25,652 nt of DNA from an uncultured Eubacteriales bacterium. GTDB taxonomy: Bacteria > Bacillota > Clostridia > Oscillospirales > CAG-272. Positions 6,968-15,803 of this stretch are shown here, piece after piece. The notes under the pieces are model-generated. The model saw only the letters and a program-made list of their open reading frames with translations. It was not told where the DNA came from and searched no databases. The stretch lies in contig URHR01000025.1 of assembly GCA_900547725.1 (NCBI GenBank), forward strand, positions 1 through 25,652, written 5' to 3'. The first letter of the stretch is position 1; each line of letters begins with the position of its first letter. The translations under genes were made by a program, and so were the position numbers.

Positions 6968-9022
6968 ATGGCTAAGATTGAAACAAAGAACATCAGAAAC
7001 ATTGCCTTGCTCGGGCATGGCGGAAGCGGAAAGACTTCCCTCGCGGAGGCAATGCTCTATCTGACGGGAGAAACGGACAGACTCGGAACCGTAACCGCGG
7101 GAAATACGGTCTGTGATTATGATCCGGAAGAGGTTTCCAGAAAGATCTCGATTTCGGCTTCCGTTGCGCCGATGATGTGGAAGGATATCAAGATCAATGT
7201 CATTGACACGCCCGGATATCTGGATTTTGCGGGTGAGGTTGTGCAGGCGCTGCGCGTTGCCGACAGCGCGATCATTGTAGTGGACGGAAAGGCGGGCATC
7301 GAGGTCGGAACCGAGTTGGCATGGGATTCCGTTACGGCGGCACGTCTGCCCCATGCGTTCTTCATCAATAAATTTGACGACAATGAAGCAAGATTCGGAC
7401 GGGTACTGGATTCGCTTCACGAGACTTTCGGTAAAAATGTCTGCCCGCTGACCATTCCGATGGTGCGCGGCGGCGAAGTGGTGGGTGCAATCGACCTGAT
7501 CGATCAGACCGCGCACGTTTTTGACGCAAACGGCCGCCACAGCGTGGAAATGATCCCGGACGAATCCAAAGAAGCCGCCGCGAAGTACCGCGATATGCTG
7601 ATGGAAGCGGTTGCAAGCACCAACGAGGATCTGATGATGAAGTACTTCGAGGGTGAAGAGATTTCGCACATGGAGGCGGTCAACGCCGTCCACGAGGGCA
7701 TCATTCACGGCGAGATCGTGCCCGTATTCTGCGGCGCGGCAACCAAGCTTTGGGGCGTTTGGTCGATGCTCGATAAAATTACCGAATCTTTCCCGCGTCA
7801 CACCGCCAAGAAGCAGGAAACGTTGGTAGACGGCGGGAACATCGACATCGTTCCCGAGGGCGAACCCGCAATTTTCGTGTTCAAAACGGTTGCAGACCCG
7901 TTTGTTGGAAAAATGTCCTTCTTCAAAGTGATGAACGGCAGTATCCGTCGCGACATGACCCTGCGCAACAACACCACGGGCGATAACGAGAAGCTGGCGC
8001 ACATCTATACCGTGCGCGGCAAGAAACAGACCGAGGTCGAGGAACTTGCCTGCGGAGACATCGGTATGGTGGCAAAGCTGAACAATACGAATACGAACGA
8101 TACGCTGACATGGAACAAAGCGTTTGAATACCGCAGAATCGTGTTCCCGAAACCGTATTACGTCAAGGGCATGACCCCCGCCTCCAAAGGCGACGAGGGC
8201 AAGATTTCCCAGAGCATCGCGAAGATGGTCGAGGAGGATTACACCCTGCGGTTTGAGAACAACCCCGAAACCAAGCAGCTTCTGATCTACGGCTTGGGCG
8301 AGGTTCATCTGGCGGTTCTTGCCGCACGGCTGAAGAGCCGCTTCGGGCTGAATATCAAATACGATACGCCGAAGATCGCTTATCGCGAAAAGATCACCAA
8401 GTCGGTTGACGTGGAAGGCAAGCACAAGAAGCAGAACGGCGGTTCGGGACAGTACGGGCACGTCAAAATGCGCTTTGCGCCGGGAGAGGATGAGGGACTG
8501 ACCTTCACCGTTTCGGTTGTGGGCGGAACTGTGCCGAAGAACTTCTATCCCGCAGTGGAAAAGGGCATTCAGGAGGCAATGCAGAAGGGCGTTGCGGGCT
8601 TCCCGATGACGCATCTCGCGGCGGATCTCTACGACGGCTCTTACCATGCGGTCGACTCGGACGAAATTTCCTTCAAAACGGCGGCTTCTCTGGCATATAA
8701 GAAGATGCTGGAGCAGGCAGGTCCCGTGATTCTGGAGCCTGTGGGAGATCTGCAGGTGACAGTTCCCGACGTACTGGTGGGCGATGTGATGGGCGACCTG
8801 AACAAGCGCCGCGGCAGTGTGATGGGCATGGAGCCTGCGGCGCATAAGGGCTACACCACCATTCAGGCGATTGCGCCGAAGGTGGAGCTGTTGGATTACC
8901 CGATCACGCTGCGCGCCATGACGCAGGGAAGAGGCTCGTTTGACTTTGCGGTAACCGGCTACGACACCGTTCCTGCCAACCTCGCGGCAAAGATCATCGA
9001 GGAGAACAAACAGCAGGGCTGA
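6968..9022 (+). CDS. fusA: Elongation factor G-like translational GTPase (EF-G-2 type)
   Basis: This 684-residue protein has the full EF-G layout: GTPase domain, beta-barrel domain II, and domains III-V. It should act on the ribosome with GTP. The P-loop reads GHGGSGKTS (16-24), where housekeeping EF-G has AHIDAGKTT. G3 is DTPGY (80-84), with tyrosine at the position of the catalytic histidine of DTPGH. G4 is NKFD (134-137). Domain IV contains KKQNGGSGQYGHVKM. These changes place it with the EF-G-2 branch (such as the Thermus EF-G-2 type), whose role is less clear than canonical translocation. It stands alone, away from the rpsL-rpsG-fusA-tuf cluster where housekeeping EF-G normally sits, and has its own strong promoter and terminator. 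I am sure of the superfamily and fairly sure of the paralogue class. The symbol fusA is used in the broad sense. Confidence 0.9.
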   Translation: MAKIETKNIRNIALLGHGGSGKTSLAEAMLYLTGETDRLGTVTAGNTVCDYDPEEVSRKISISASVAPMMWKDIKINVIDTPGYLDFAGEVVQALRVADSAIIVVDGKAGIEVGTELAWDSVTAARLPHAFFINKFDDNEARFGRVLDSLHETFGKNVCPLTIPMVRGGEVVGAIDLIDQTAHVFDANGRHSVEMIPDESKEAAAKYRDMLMEAVASTNEDLMMKYFEGEEISHMEAVNAVHEGIIHGEIVPVFCGAATKLWGVWSMLDKITESFPRHTAKKQETLVDGGNIDIVPEGEPAIFVFKTVADPFVGKMSFFKVMNGSIRRDMTLRNNTTGDNEKLAHIYTVRGKKQTEVEELACGDIGMVAKLNNTNTNDTLTWNKAFEYRRIVFPKPYYVKGMTPASKGDEGKISQSIAKMVEEDYTLRFENNPETKQLLIYGLGEVHLAVLAARLKSRFGLNIKYDTPKIAYREKITKSVDVEGKHKKQNGGSGQYGHVKMRFAPGEDEGLTFTVSVVGGTVPKNFYPAVEKGIQEAMQKGVAGFPMTHLAADLYDGSYHAVDSDEISFKTAASLAYKKMLEQAGPVILEPVGDLQVTVPDVLVGDVMGDLNKRRGSVMGMEPAAHKGYTTIQAIAPKVELLDYPITLRAMTQGRGSFDFAVTGYDTVPANLAAKIIEENKQQG

Positions 9023-9034
9023 TTCCGGTATGGA

Positions 9035-9087
9035 AGAAGCGGAGAAAATACGATTCCTGTATTTTCTCCGCTTCTTTTATTTTTTTG
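9035..9087 (+). terminator. Intrinsic terminator between the convergent EF-G-like gene and fhs
   Basis: A perfect 16-bp stem (9035-9050 with 9060-9075, 9-nt loop) is followed on the plus strand by a T-rich run to 9087. It starts 12 bases after the EF-G-like stop. On the minus strand the stem lacks a strong T-run, so it may only partly stop the purine operon, whose last stop is at 9106. Confidence 0.92.
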
Positions 9088-9105
9088 TGGGTGAGTTTCG
9101 GATTG

Positions 9106-10782
9106 TCAGAACAGCCCGCTGATTTTTCCGTTTTCGTCTACGTCGATCCGTTCTGCCGCAGGTGATTTCGGAAGCCCGGGCATGGTCATGATATCGCCCG
9201 TGAGCACCACGACAAATCCTGCGCCTGCAGAAATGCGCACATTCCGAACGGTTACCGTAAAGCCTTCGGGCGCGCCGACCTTTGTCGGGTCGTCCGAGAA
9301 GCTGTATTGCGTTTTGGCAATGCAGACGGGGCAGTTGCCGAAGCCGAGCGCTTCCAATGCATCCAGCTGCTTTTTGGCGGCGGGATGCAGGGCAACTCCC
9401 GCTCCGCCGTAAACGCGGCGGACAACGGTTTCCACCTTTTCCGTCAGGGACATTTCATCGGGGTAAGCAAAGCGGAAATCCGCCGTTTCCTCTTCGCAGA
9501 GGCGGACGACCTCCCGCGCGAGCGCTTCCGCACCCTTTCCGCCCTCCGCATGAACGGTGGAAAGAACGGCGTTGACGCTCATTTCCCGACATTTTTCCAT
9601 CAGGAACGCGATTTCCCGATCCGTGTCGGTCGGGAAACGGTTGACTGCAACCACAACGGGAAGTCCGAAAACGGTTTTCATATTGGAGACATGGCGCGCA
9701 AGGTTGGGGAGTCCCGCCTCAAGCGCAGACAGGTTTTCCGTGCCCAGTTCCGCTTTGGGAACGCCGCCGTGCATCTTCAATGCCCGGATGGTTGCCACCA
9801 CAACGGCGGCGTTCGGCGAGAGTCCCGCCATGCGGCATTTGATGTCCAGAAACTTTTCCGCGCCGAGGTCTGCGCCGAATCCCGCTTCGGTTACGGCATA
9901 ATCGGCGGATTGCAGTGCCATCCGCGTGGCAAGTACCGAGTTGCAGCCGTGCGCAATGTTGGCAAACGGACCGCCGTGTACGAACGCGGGAGTTCCCTCG
10001 AGCGTTTGTACCAGATTCGGCTTGAGCGCGTCGCAGAGGAGCGCGGTCATAGCGCCGGCCGCCTTCAGATCTCCGGCGATGACGGGGCGTTCGTCATAGG
10101 TATAGCCGATGACGATGCGGGAAAGGCGGGCTTTCAGATCCGAAATAGAGGATGACAGGCAAAGGATTGCCATGATTTCCGAGGCGACCGTGATGTCAAA
10201 CCCGTCTTCCCGGGGCGTGCCGTTGACCCGTCCGCCGAGTCCGTCCACGATAAAGCGGAGTTGGCGGTCGTTCATGTCCACGCAACGCTTCCATGTGATT
10301 CTGCGCGGGTCGATTCCGAGCACGTTGCCCTGTTGGATATGATTGTCGATCATGGCGGCAAGCAGGTTGTTCGCGGCGCCGATGGCGTGGAAATCCCCCG
10401 TAAAGTGCAGGTTGATATCTTCCATCGGAATGACCTGCGCATATCCGCCGCCCGCAGCGCCTCCCTTGATGCCGAATACAGGTCCGAGGGACGGCTCGCG
10501 CAGGGCAACCGCTACTTTTTTGCCGATTCGGGCAAGCCCGTCGGCAAGACCGATGGTCGTGGTGGTCTTGCCTTCTCCTGCGGGGGTTGGCGTAATGGCG
10601 GTTACGAGGATCAGCTTTCCGGTTTTCTTTTCGGCGGAATTCAGATAGGACAGGTCAATCTTCGCTTTGTAGTTTCCGTATTGCTCCACAAATTCCGGCG
10701 CAATACCCGCGCGCTCCGCAATTTCGGAAATGTGCTTCGGGCGGCAGGCTTGGGCAATCTCGATATCCGATAAAACTGCCAT
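9106..10782 (-). CDS. fhs: Formate--tetrahydrofolate ligase
   Basis: It makes 10-formyltetrahydrofolate from formate, tetrahydrofolate and ATP in the cytoplasm. The 558-residue length is standard for the family. Recognisable segments are TPTPAGEGKTTTTIGLADGL (the nucleotide-binding loop, about residues 65-85), REPSLGPVFGIKGGAAGGGY, NLHFTGD, and FVHGGPFANIAHGCNS near the middle. The C-terminus ends with VVLTGDIMTMPGLPKSPAAERIDVD, close to the family end. It is the last gene of the purine operon, 11 bases after purL. Its product is the formyl donor for PurN and the AICAR transformylase encoded upstream, so location and function fit directly. Being under the ZTP riboswitch makes sense because low 10-formyl-THF raises ZMP/ZTP. 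ATG 10782 follows an AAGGAG-like site. Confidence 0.97.
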   Translation of the reverse strand: MAVLSDIEIAQACRPKHISEIAERAGIAPEFVEQYGNYKAKIDLSYLNSAEKKTGKLILVTAITPTPAGEGKTTTTIGLADGLARIGKKVAVALREPSLGPVFGIKGGAAGGGYAQVIPMEDINLHFTGDFHAIGAANNLLAAMIDNHIQQGNVLGIDPRRITWKRCVDMNDRQLRFIVDGLGGRVNGTPREDGFDITVASEIMAILCLSSSISDLKARLSRIVIGYTYDERPVIAGDLKAAGAMTALLCDALKPNLVQTLEGTPAFVHGGPFANIAHGCNSVLATRMALQSADYAVTEAGFGADLGAEKFLDIKCRMAGLSPNAAVVVATIRALKMHGGVPKAELGTENLSALEAGLPNLARHVSNMKTVFGLPVVVAVNRFPTDTDREIAFLMEKCREMSVNAVLSTVHAEGGKGAEALAREVVRLCEEETADFRFAYPDEMSLTEKVETVVRRVYGGAGVALHPAAKKQLDALEALGFGNCPVCIAKTQYSFSDDPTKVGAPEGFTVTVRNVRISAGAGFVVVLTGDIMTMPGLPKSPAAERIDVDENGKISGLF

Positions 10783-10793
10783 GGCGGTTCTCC

Positions 10794-13700
10794 TTACGAT
10801 TTGAAATATCTGACTGCGGATTCAAACATCCGGATGTCGTAGTTCCCGGGGACGTTCCGATACAGTCCGTTCCCGATCCGTTCGCTGTGTCCCATTTTTC
10901 CGAACACTCTGCCGTCGGGGGAGGTGATGCCTTCCACCGCTCCTGCGGAGTCGTTCGGATTGAAGCGGATGTCGTTGGTGGCGTTACCTTCAAAATCCGC
11001 ATACTGCGTTGCAATCTGTCCGTTTGCGGCAAGGCGGGCAAGCCATGCGTCGTCGGCGTAGAATCTGCCTTCGCCGTGCGAGATGGGGACGTTCACGATT
11101 TCTCCGACCTCCATCAGCGACAGCCACGGAGATTTGTTGGAGACGATGCGGGTGCGCACGATGCGGGACTGATGCCGCGCAATGGTATTGTAGGTGAGGG
11201 TGGGGTTGGACGCGTCCGGTTCGACGATCTTTCCGAAGGGAACAAGACCGAGCTTAATCAGTGCCTGAAATCCGTTGCAGATTCCGCACATCAGCCCGTC
11301 CCGCCGCTCGAGCAGGTTCGTAACCTCTTCCCGGATTTCGGGGTTGCGGAAGAACGCGGTGATGAATTTGCCGCTTCCGTCCGGTTCGTCACCGCCGGAA
11401 AAGCCGCCGGGAAGAAAGACGATCTGCGCTTGCTTCAGTTTTGCCGCAAACTCCGAAACGCTTGCCGCGATATCGTCGGCACTGAGATTCCGGATCACTG
11501 CGATTTCGGGAATCGCGCCCGCGTCGGCAACGGCTTTGGCGGAATCGTATTCGCAGTTTGTACCCGGAAAGACCGGAATCAGCACGCGCGGCTTCGCCGC
11601 TCTGATTGCGGGCGCGCAACGCCCGGTTGTATGGTAGGAGAGGGTTTCCGGCTTCGGTGCGCGATTCCGGATGTTGCAGGGGAATACGCTTTCCAGTTTG
11701 TCCTCATAAACGGTAAGCAATGCCGCGAGCGGGACGGTTTCAGCGCCATGCGCAATCTCAGGGGCTTCCGTTGTCGTTCCGAGCAAGGGGTAGTCCTCTG
11801 TTCCGCCCGCCATTTCCAAGAGGAAGGAAGCGTAGCTGTTGCCGAATATTTCGTCTGTTCCGATCCCGTCCGCATATCGGAATCCGATGCCGTTGCCGAA
11901 GCACATTTTCATAACCGCCGCGGCAATGCCGCCCATTCCGGGCGTATAGCAGGCAACGGCTTTTCCGCTGTGCAACAGATCGCTGACCGTTCGGAACACC
12001 GCAAGGAGCGATTCCGTCTCGGGCAAGCCGTTTTCGTCATATGCGGCACGGAGCAGAATCACGTTGTGTCCCGCCGCCTTGAATTCGGGGGAGACGATGT
12101 TGCCGACTTTGGAGGTCGTAACGGCGAAGGAAACGAGCGTTGGCGGAACGTCCAGCTTCTCAAAGCTTCCGCTCATCGAATCCTTTCCGCCGATCGCGCC
12201 GATGCCGAGTTCCATCTGCGCCTTGAATGCGCCGAGGAGCGCGGCGGCAGGCTCGCCCCAGCGCGCGCCGTCCTTCCCGGGATGCTTGAAATATTCCTGG
12301 AAGGTCAGGTACACCTTTTTGAAATCAGCGCCTGACGCAATGAGTTTGCAGACCGATTCCACCACGGCAAGATAAGCGCCCTGATAGGGGTTCTTTTCGG
12401 AGAGGAACGGATTGTAACCGAACGCCATGAGCGAGCAGTCGTCGGTGTGCTTTTTCTCCATTGAGATCTTCTGCACCATTGCCTGCGCAGGGGTGAGCTG
12501 ATTCCGCCCGCCGAACGGCATGAGAACCGTTCCTGCGCCGATGGTGGAGTCAAACCGCTCTGCCAGTCCGCGCTTGGAGCAGATGTTGAGGTCTCCCGCA
12601 AGCGCCGTATACCGCTCCGAAAAGGTCTTGTCGGTCGCGGGCTGATCCGGGGTCAGGGGGGCTTGCGTTTTGATCCGGATATGCTTTTCCGCACCGTTGG
12701 AATTGAGGAATTCCCGGCTGACATTGACGATTTCCGCGCCGTTCCATGTCATCCGAAGCCGATTGTCGTCTGTCACACGGGCAACGGGCGTTGCCGAAAG
12801 ATTTTCCATGTGCGCAAGCTGCAGGAAGGAGTCCACATCCTCGGGTGCTACCACAACCGCCATGCGCTCCTGACTTTCGCTGATTGCCAGTTCGGTACCG
12901 TCCAGACCCTCGTATTTTTTCGGGACTGCGTCAAGGTTGATCGACAGCCCGTCCGCAAGTTCTCCGATGGCAACCGAGACGCCGCCCGCGCCGAAATCGT
13001 TGCACTTCTTGATTTTGCGGCAGGCGTCCGGATTGCGGAACAGCCGCTGCAGTTTGCGCTCCTCGGGAGCGTTTCCTTTTTGCACTTCCGCGCCGCAGGT
13101 CTCGAGGGACTGTTCGGTGTGGGATTTGGAAGAGCCGGTTGCGCCGCCGCATCCGTCGCGCCCGGTCGCACCGCCCAGAAGGATGACCACATCTCCGGGG
13201 GCGGGAACTTCGCGCCGCACGTTGCATTCGGGCGTTGCGGCAATCACCGCGCCGATTTCCATCCGCTTGGCGGCATAACCGGGATGATAAATTTCATCCA
13301 CGATTCCCGTGGCAAGCCCGATCTGGTTGCCGTAGGAGGAATAGCCTGCTGCGGCGGAGGTTACGATCTTCCGTTGCGGCAGTTTTCCTTTGATGGTCTT
13401 TTCCATCGGCGTCAGGGGGTCTGCCGCGCCGCTGACCCGCATTGCGCCGTAGACATAGGAACGTCCCGAAAGCGGGTCGCGGATCGCGCCGCCGATGCAG
13501 GTGGCAGCGCCGCCGAACGGTTCGATCTCCGTCGGGTGGTTGTGGGTCTCGTTCTTGAACAGGAGCAACCAAGGCTCGCGCACGCCGTCCGCTTCCACCT
13601 CGATTTTGACTGTGCAGGCGTTGATTTCATCGCTTTCGTCCAGATCGGGCAGTTTTCCTTCCCGTTTCAGTGCCCGGACGGCGATGGTGGCAATGTCCAT

Positions 13701-14489
13701 CAGACAGATCGGAGCGGTTCTGCCGAGCTTTTGCCGCAGTTCCTTGTATTCTTCATAGGTTTTCTGCAGGAGCGCATCCTCAAACGAGATGTCGTCGATA
13801 ACCGTCAGAAACGTTGTGTGGCGGCAGTGATCGGACCAGTAAGTATCCGTCATGCGGAGTTCCGTAACGGTAGGATCGCGGTTCTCGGAGCGGAAATAGT
13901 TCTGAAAGAACGCAAGGTCGTCCGTGTCCATGGCAAGCCCGTATTTCCGGCGGAACGCGTCCAGTTCCGTGCGGTCAAGGCGGGTAAAGCCGTCCAGCGT
14001 TGCCACTCGCTTCGGAATCTCGTAGGGAATCCGGAGCGTTTCGGGCAGTTCCAAAGACGCCTCCCGCGCTTCCACAGGGTTGATAACATATTTTTTGATC
14101 GCGCGGATATCCGCGTCCGTCAGATCCCCGGAGAGAATGTAAATCTTTGCCGTTCGGATCAGCGGGCGCTCGGATTTGGAAAGAATCTGAATGCACTGCG
14201 CCGCAGAATCCGCCCGTTGATCGAACTGTCCCGGCAGATATTCCACGGCAAACACCGCGCCGCCCCTCGCGTCAAAACTGTCGCTCACCGTGTCCAATTG
14301 CGGTTCGGAAAAGACGGTTTTTTCGGCGGCGGAAAACAGCTCGGGGGAAATGTTTTCCGCGTCATAGCGGTTGATGATGCGCACGCCGCGCAGTGCGGTG
14401 ATGCCGAGCAGGGAAACGGCTTCCCGATAGAGTGCTGCCGCTTCCTCGGCAAGTTCCGGCTTTTTTTCGACATAAACCCGGTAAACCAT
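10794..14489 (-). CDS. purL: Phosphoribosylformylglycinamidine synthase, single-chain
   Basis: It converts FGAR, glutamine and ATP to FGAM, the fourth step of purine synthesis. The 1231-residue chain is the large fused clade found in Clostridia and streptococci, joining the PurS-, PurL- and PurQ-like parts that are separate proteins in Bacillus. The N-terminal ~150 residues are a PurS-like/linker region. The synthetase core includes DTYWSDHCRHTTFLT (FGAR-binding start), KNETHNHPTEIEPFGGAAT and NDFGAGGVSVAIGEL. The C-terminal glutamine amidotransferase starts near PRVLIPVFPGTNCEYDSA. The nucleophile is Cys1071 in CGICNGFQ, and a histidine lies in SHGEGRF. ATG 14489 is one base after the purD stop with GGAG just ahead, so translation is coupled. 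The reading frame is intact along its full length. Confidence 0.97.
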   Translation of the reverse strand: MVYRVYVEKKPELAEEAAALYREAVSLLGITALRGVRIINRYDAENISPELFSAAEKTVFSEPQLDTVSDSFDARGGAVFAVEYLPGQFDQRADSAAQCIQILSKSERPLIRTAKIYILSGDLTDADIRAIKKYVINPVEAREASLELPETLRIPYEIPKRVATLDGFTRLDRTELDAFRRKYGLAMDTDDLAFFQNYFRSENRDPTVTELRMTDTYWSDHCRHTTFLTVIDDISFEDALLQKTYEEYKELRQKLGRTAPICLMDIATIAVRALKREGKLPDLDESDEINACTVKIEVEADGVREPWLLLFKNETHNHPTEIEPFGGAATCIGGAIRDPLSGRSYVYGAMRVSGAADPLTPMEKTIKGKLPQRKIVTSAAAGYSSYGNQIGLATGIVDEIYHPGYAAKRMEIGAVIAATPECNVRREVPAPGDVVILLGGATGRDGCGGATGSSKSHTEQSLETCGAEVQKGNAPEERKLQRLFRNPDACRKIKKCNDFGAGGVSVAIGELADGLSINLDAVPKKYEGLDGTELAISESQERMAVVVAPEDVDSFLQLAHMENLSATPVARVTDDNRLRMTWNGAEIVNVSREFLNSNGAEKHIRIKTQAPLTPDQPATDKTFSERYTALAGDLNICSKRGLAERFDSTIGAGTVLMPFGGRNQLTPAQAMVQKISMEKKHTDDCSLMAFGYNPFLSEKNPYQGAYLAVVESVCKLIASGADFKKVYLTFQEYFKHPGKDGARWGEPAAALLGAFKAQMELGIGAIGGKDSMSGSFEKLDVPPTLVSFAVTTSKVGNIVSPEFKAAGHNVILLRAAYDENGLPETESLLAVFRTVSDLLHSGKAVACYTPGMGGIAAAVMKMCFGNGIGFRYADGIGTDEIFGNSYASFLLEMAGGTEDYPLLGTTTEAPEIAHGAETVPLAALLTVYEDKLESVFPCNIRNRAPKPETLSYHTTGRCAPAIRAAKPRVLIPVFPGTNCEYDSAKAVADAGAIPEIAVIRNLSADDIAASVSEFAAKLKQAQIVFLPGGFSGGDEPDGSGKFITAFFRNPEIREEVTNLLERRDGLMCGICNGFQALIKLGLVPFGKIVEPDASNPTLTYNTIARHQSRIVRTRIVSNKSPWLSLMEVGEIVNVPISHGEGRFYADDAWLARLAANGQIATQYADFEGNATNDIRFNPNDSAGAVEGITSPDGRVFGKMGHSERIGNGLYRNVPGNYDIRMFESAVRYFKS

Positions 14490-14490
14490 C

Positions 14491-15759
14491 TTAGTTCTCC
14501 GTTCCCATCAGCGCTTTTTTGCCGATGTCTTTTCTGTAATAAGCGTTTTCAAACGAAATTTTTTCCACCATCCGATACGCGTCTGTGATCGCTTCGCGGA
14601 GCGTGTCCGCCACAGCCGTGACCCCGAGTACTCTGCCGCCGTTTGTCAGCAGTTTGTCTCCTTCCAGCGCGGCGCCCGCAACCGAGACCGCAGGGCGGAG
14701 GTCTTCCGGAATCCGAATCTCAAATCCTTTTTGATAGGATGCGGGATACCCGGTGGATGCCATGATGACGCAGCAGGCGGCGCCGTCACGGATTCGGACG
14801 TCGGATTCGGAGAGCGTTCCGTTCTCGGTCTTTTGCATGACCGTGAGCAGGTCGCAGTCCAGAAGGGGAAGTACCACCTGCGTTTCGGGGTCACCGAAGC
14901 GGCAGTTGTATTCGATCACCTTCGGTCCGTCCTGCGTCAGCATCAGCCCGAAATAGAGACAGCCGCGGAAGGTTCGCCCCTCCCGGTTCATGGCTTCCAC
15001 GGTTGGGAGGAAGATTTCTTTTTTGCACCGTTCGGCGATTTCCTTCGTGTAGTAAGGATTGGGCGCGATTGTTCCCATGCCGCCCGTATTCTGTCCGCGG
15101 TCGTTGTCCAGCGCGCGCTTGTGATCCATGGACGAGACCATCGGAACTACGGTTTTTCCGTCGGTAAAAGTCAGAACCGAAACCTCAGGACCGGAAAGGA
15201 ATTCCTCAATGACGATCCGGTTCCCGCTTTTTCCGAATTTTTTGTCCCGCATGGCTTCGGTTACGGCACGGACTGCTTCCTCGCGGGTTGCGGCAACGGT
15301 CACGCCCTTTCCGAGCGCAAGACCGTCCGCTTTGATCACCACGGGAAGCGGGGAAGTTTCCAGATATGCCAAAGCCCGATCCATATCGTCAAAGGTTTCG
15401 TATGCCGCAGTCGGAATTCCGTATTTCTTCATCAGATCCTTGGCAAAGACCTTGCTGCCCTCGATGACGGCGGCATTTGCTCCCGGACCGAAGCAGGGGA
15501 TTCCGACCTCTCTGAGCCGATCGGCACAGCCGAGCACCAACGGGTCGTCCGGCGCGACGACCGCAAAATCAATGTGTTTTTCAACGGCGAACGCAACAAT
15601 GCGCTCGATTTCGCACGCGCCGATCGGAACGCAGACTGCGTCTGCGGCGATTCCGCCGTTTCCGGGCAGCGCGTAAATCACTTCCACCGTCGGATTTTCC
15701 TTCAGCTTTTTGATGATGGCGTGTTCTCGCCCTCCGCTTCCTACAACAAGAAGTTTCAT
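14491..15759 (-). CDS. purD: Phosphoribosylamine--glycine ligase
   Basis: It joins glycine to phosphoribosylamine with ATP (step two of purine synthesis). The 422-residue protein is a standard ATP-grasp enzyme. The N-terminal KLLVVGSGGREHAI is diagnostic. VVAPDDPLVLGCADRLR is the usual substrate-domain segment, followed by KADGLALGKGV and IEEFLSGPEVSVLTFTDG (ATP-grasp). GGMGTIAPNPYY and FGDPETQVVLPLL complete the family pattern. The start ATG at 15759 puts the first motif at residue 2, as in other PurD proteins, though the ribosome binding site (an AGGCAGG run about 12 bases ahead) is weaker than elsewhere in the operon. Its stop is one base before the purL start. It lies 44 bases downstream of the AICAR transformylase gene. 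Confidence 0.97.
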   Translation of the reverse strand: MKLLVVGSGGREHAIIKKLKENPTVEVIYALPGNGGIAADAVCVPIGACEIERIVAFAVEKHIDFAVVAPDDPLVLGCADRLREVGIPCFGPGANAAVIEGSKVFAKDLMKKYGIPTAAYETFDDMDRALAYLETSPLPVVIKADGLALGKGVTVAATREEAVRAVTEAMRDKKFGKSGNRIVIEEFLSGPEVSVLTFTDGKTVVPMVSSMDHKRALDNDRGQNTGGMGTIAPNPYYTKEIAERCKKEIFLPTVEAMNREGRTFRGCLYFGLMLTQDGPKVIEYNCRFGDPETQVVLPLLDCDLLTVMQKTENGTLSESDVRIRDGAACCVIMASTGYPASYQKGFEIRIPEDLRPAVSVAGAALEGDKLLTNGGRVLGVTAVADTLREAITDAYRMVEKISFENAYYRKDIGKKALMGTEN

Positions 15760-15803
15760 TAAAGGAAGTACCTGCCTTTCGTGAATATACCGTGCGTTTC
15801 CGA

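Noticed and set aside
6947..8845. A 632-codon minus-strand open frame over the EF-G-like gene
   Set aside because: The plus strand encodes an unmistakable EF-G family protein. The antisense frame is a by-product of GC-rich codon use.
12663..14588. A 641-codon plus-strand open frame over purL
   Set aside because: It is antisense to PurL motifs and spans the purD/purL junction without its own start signal.
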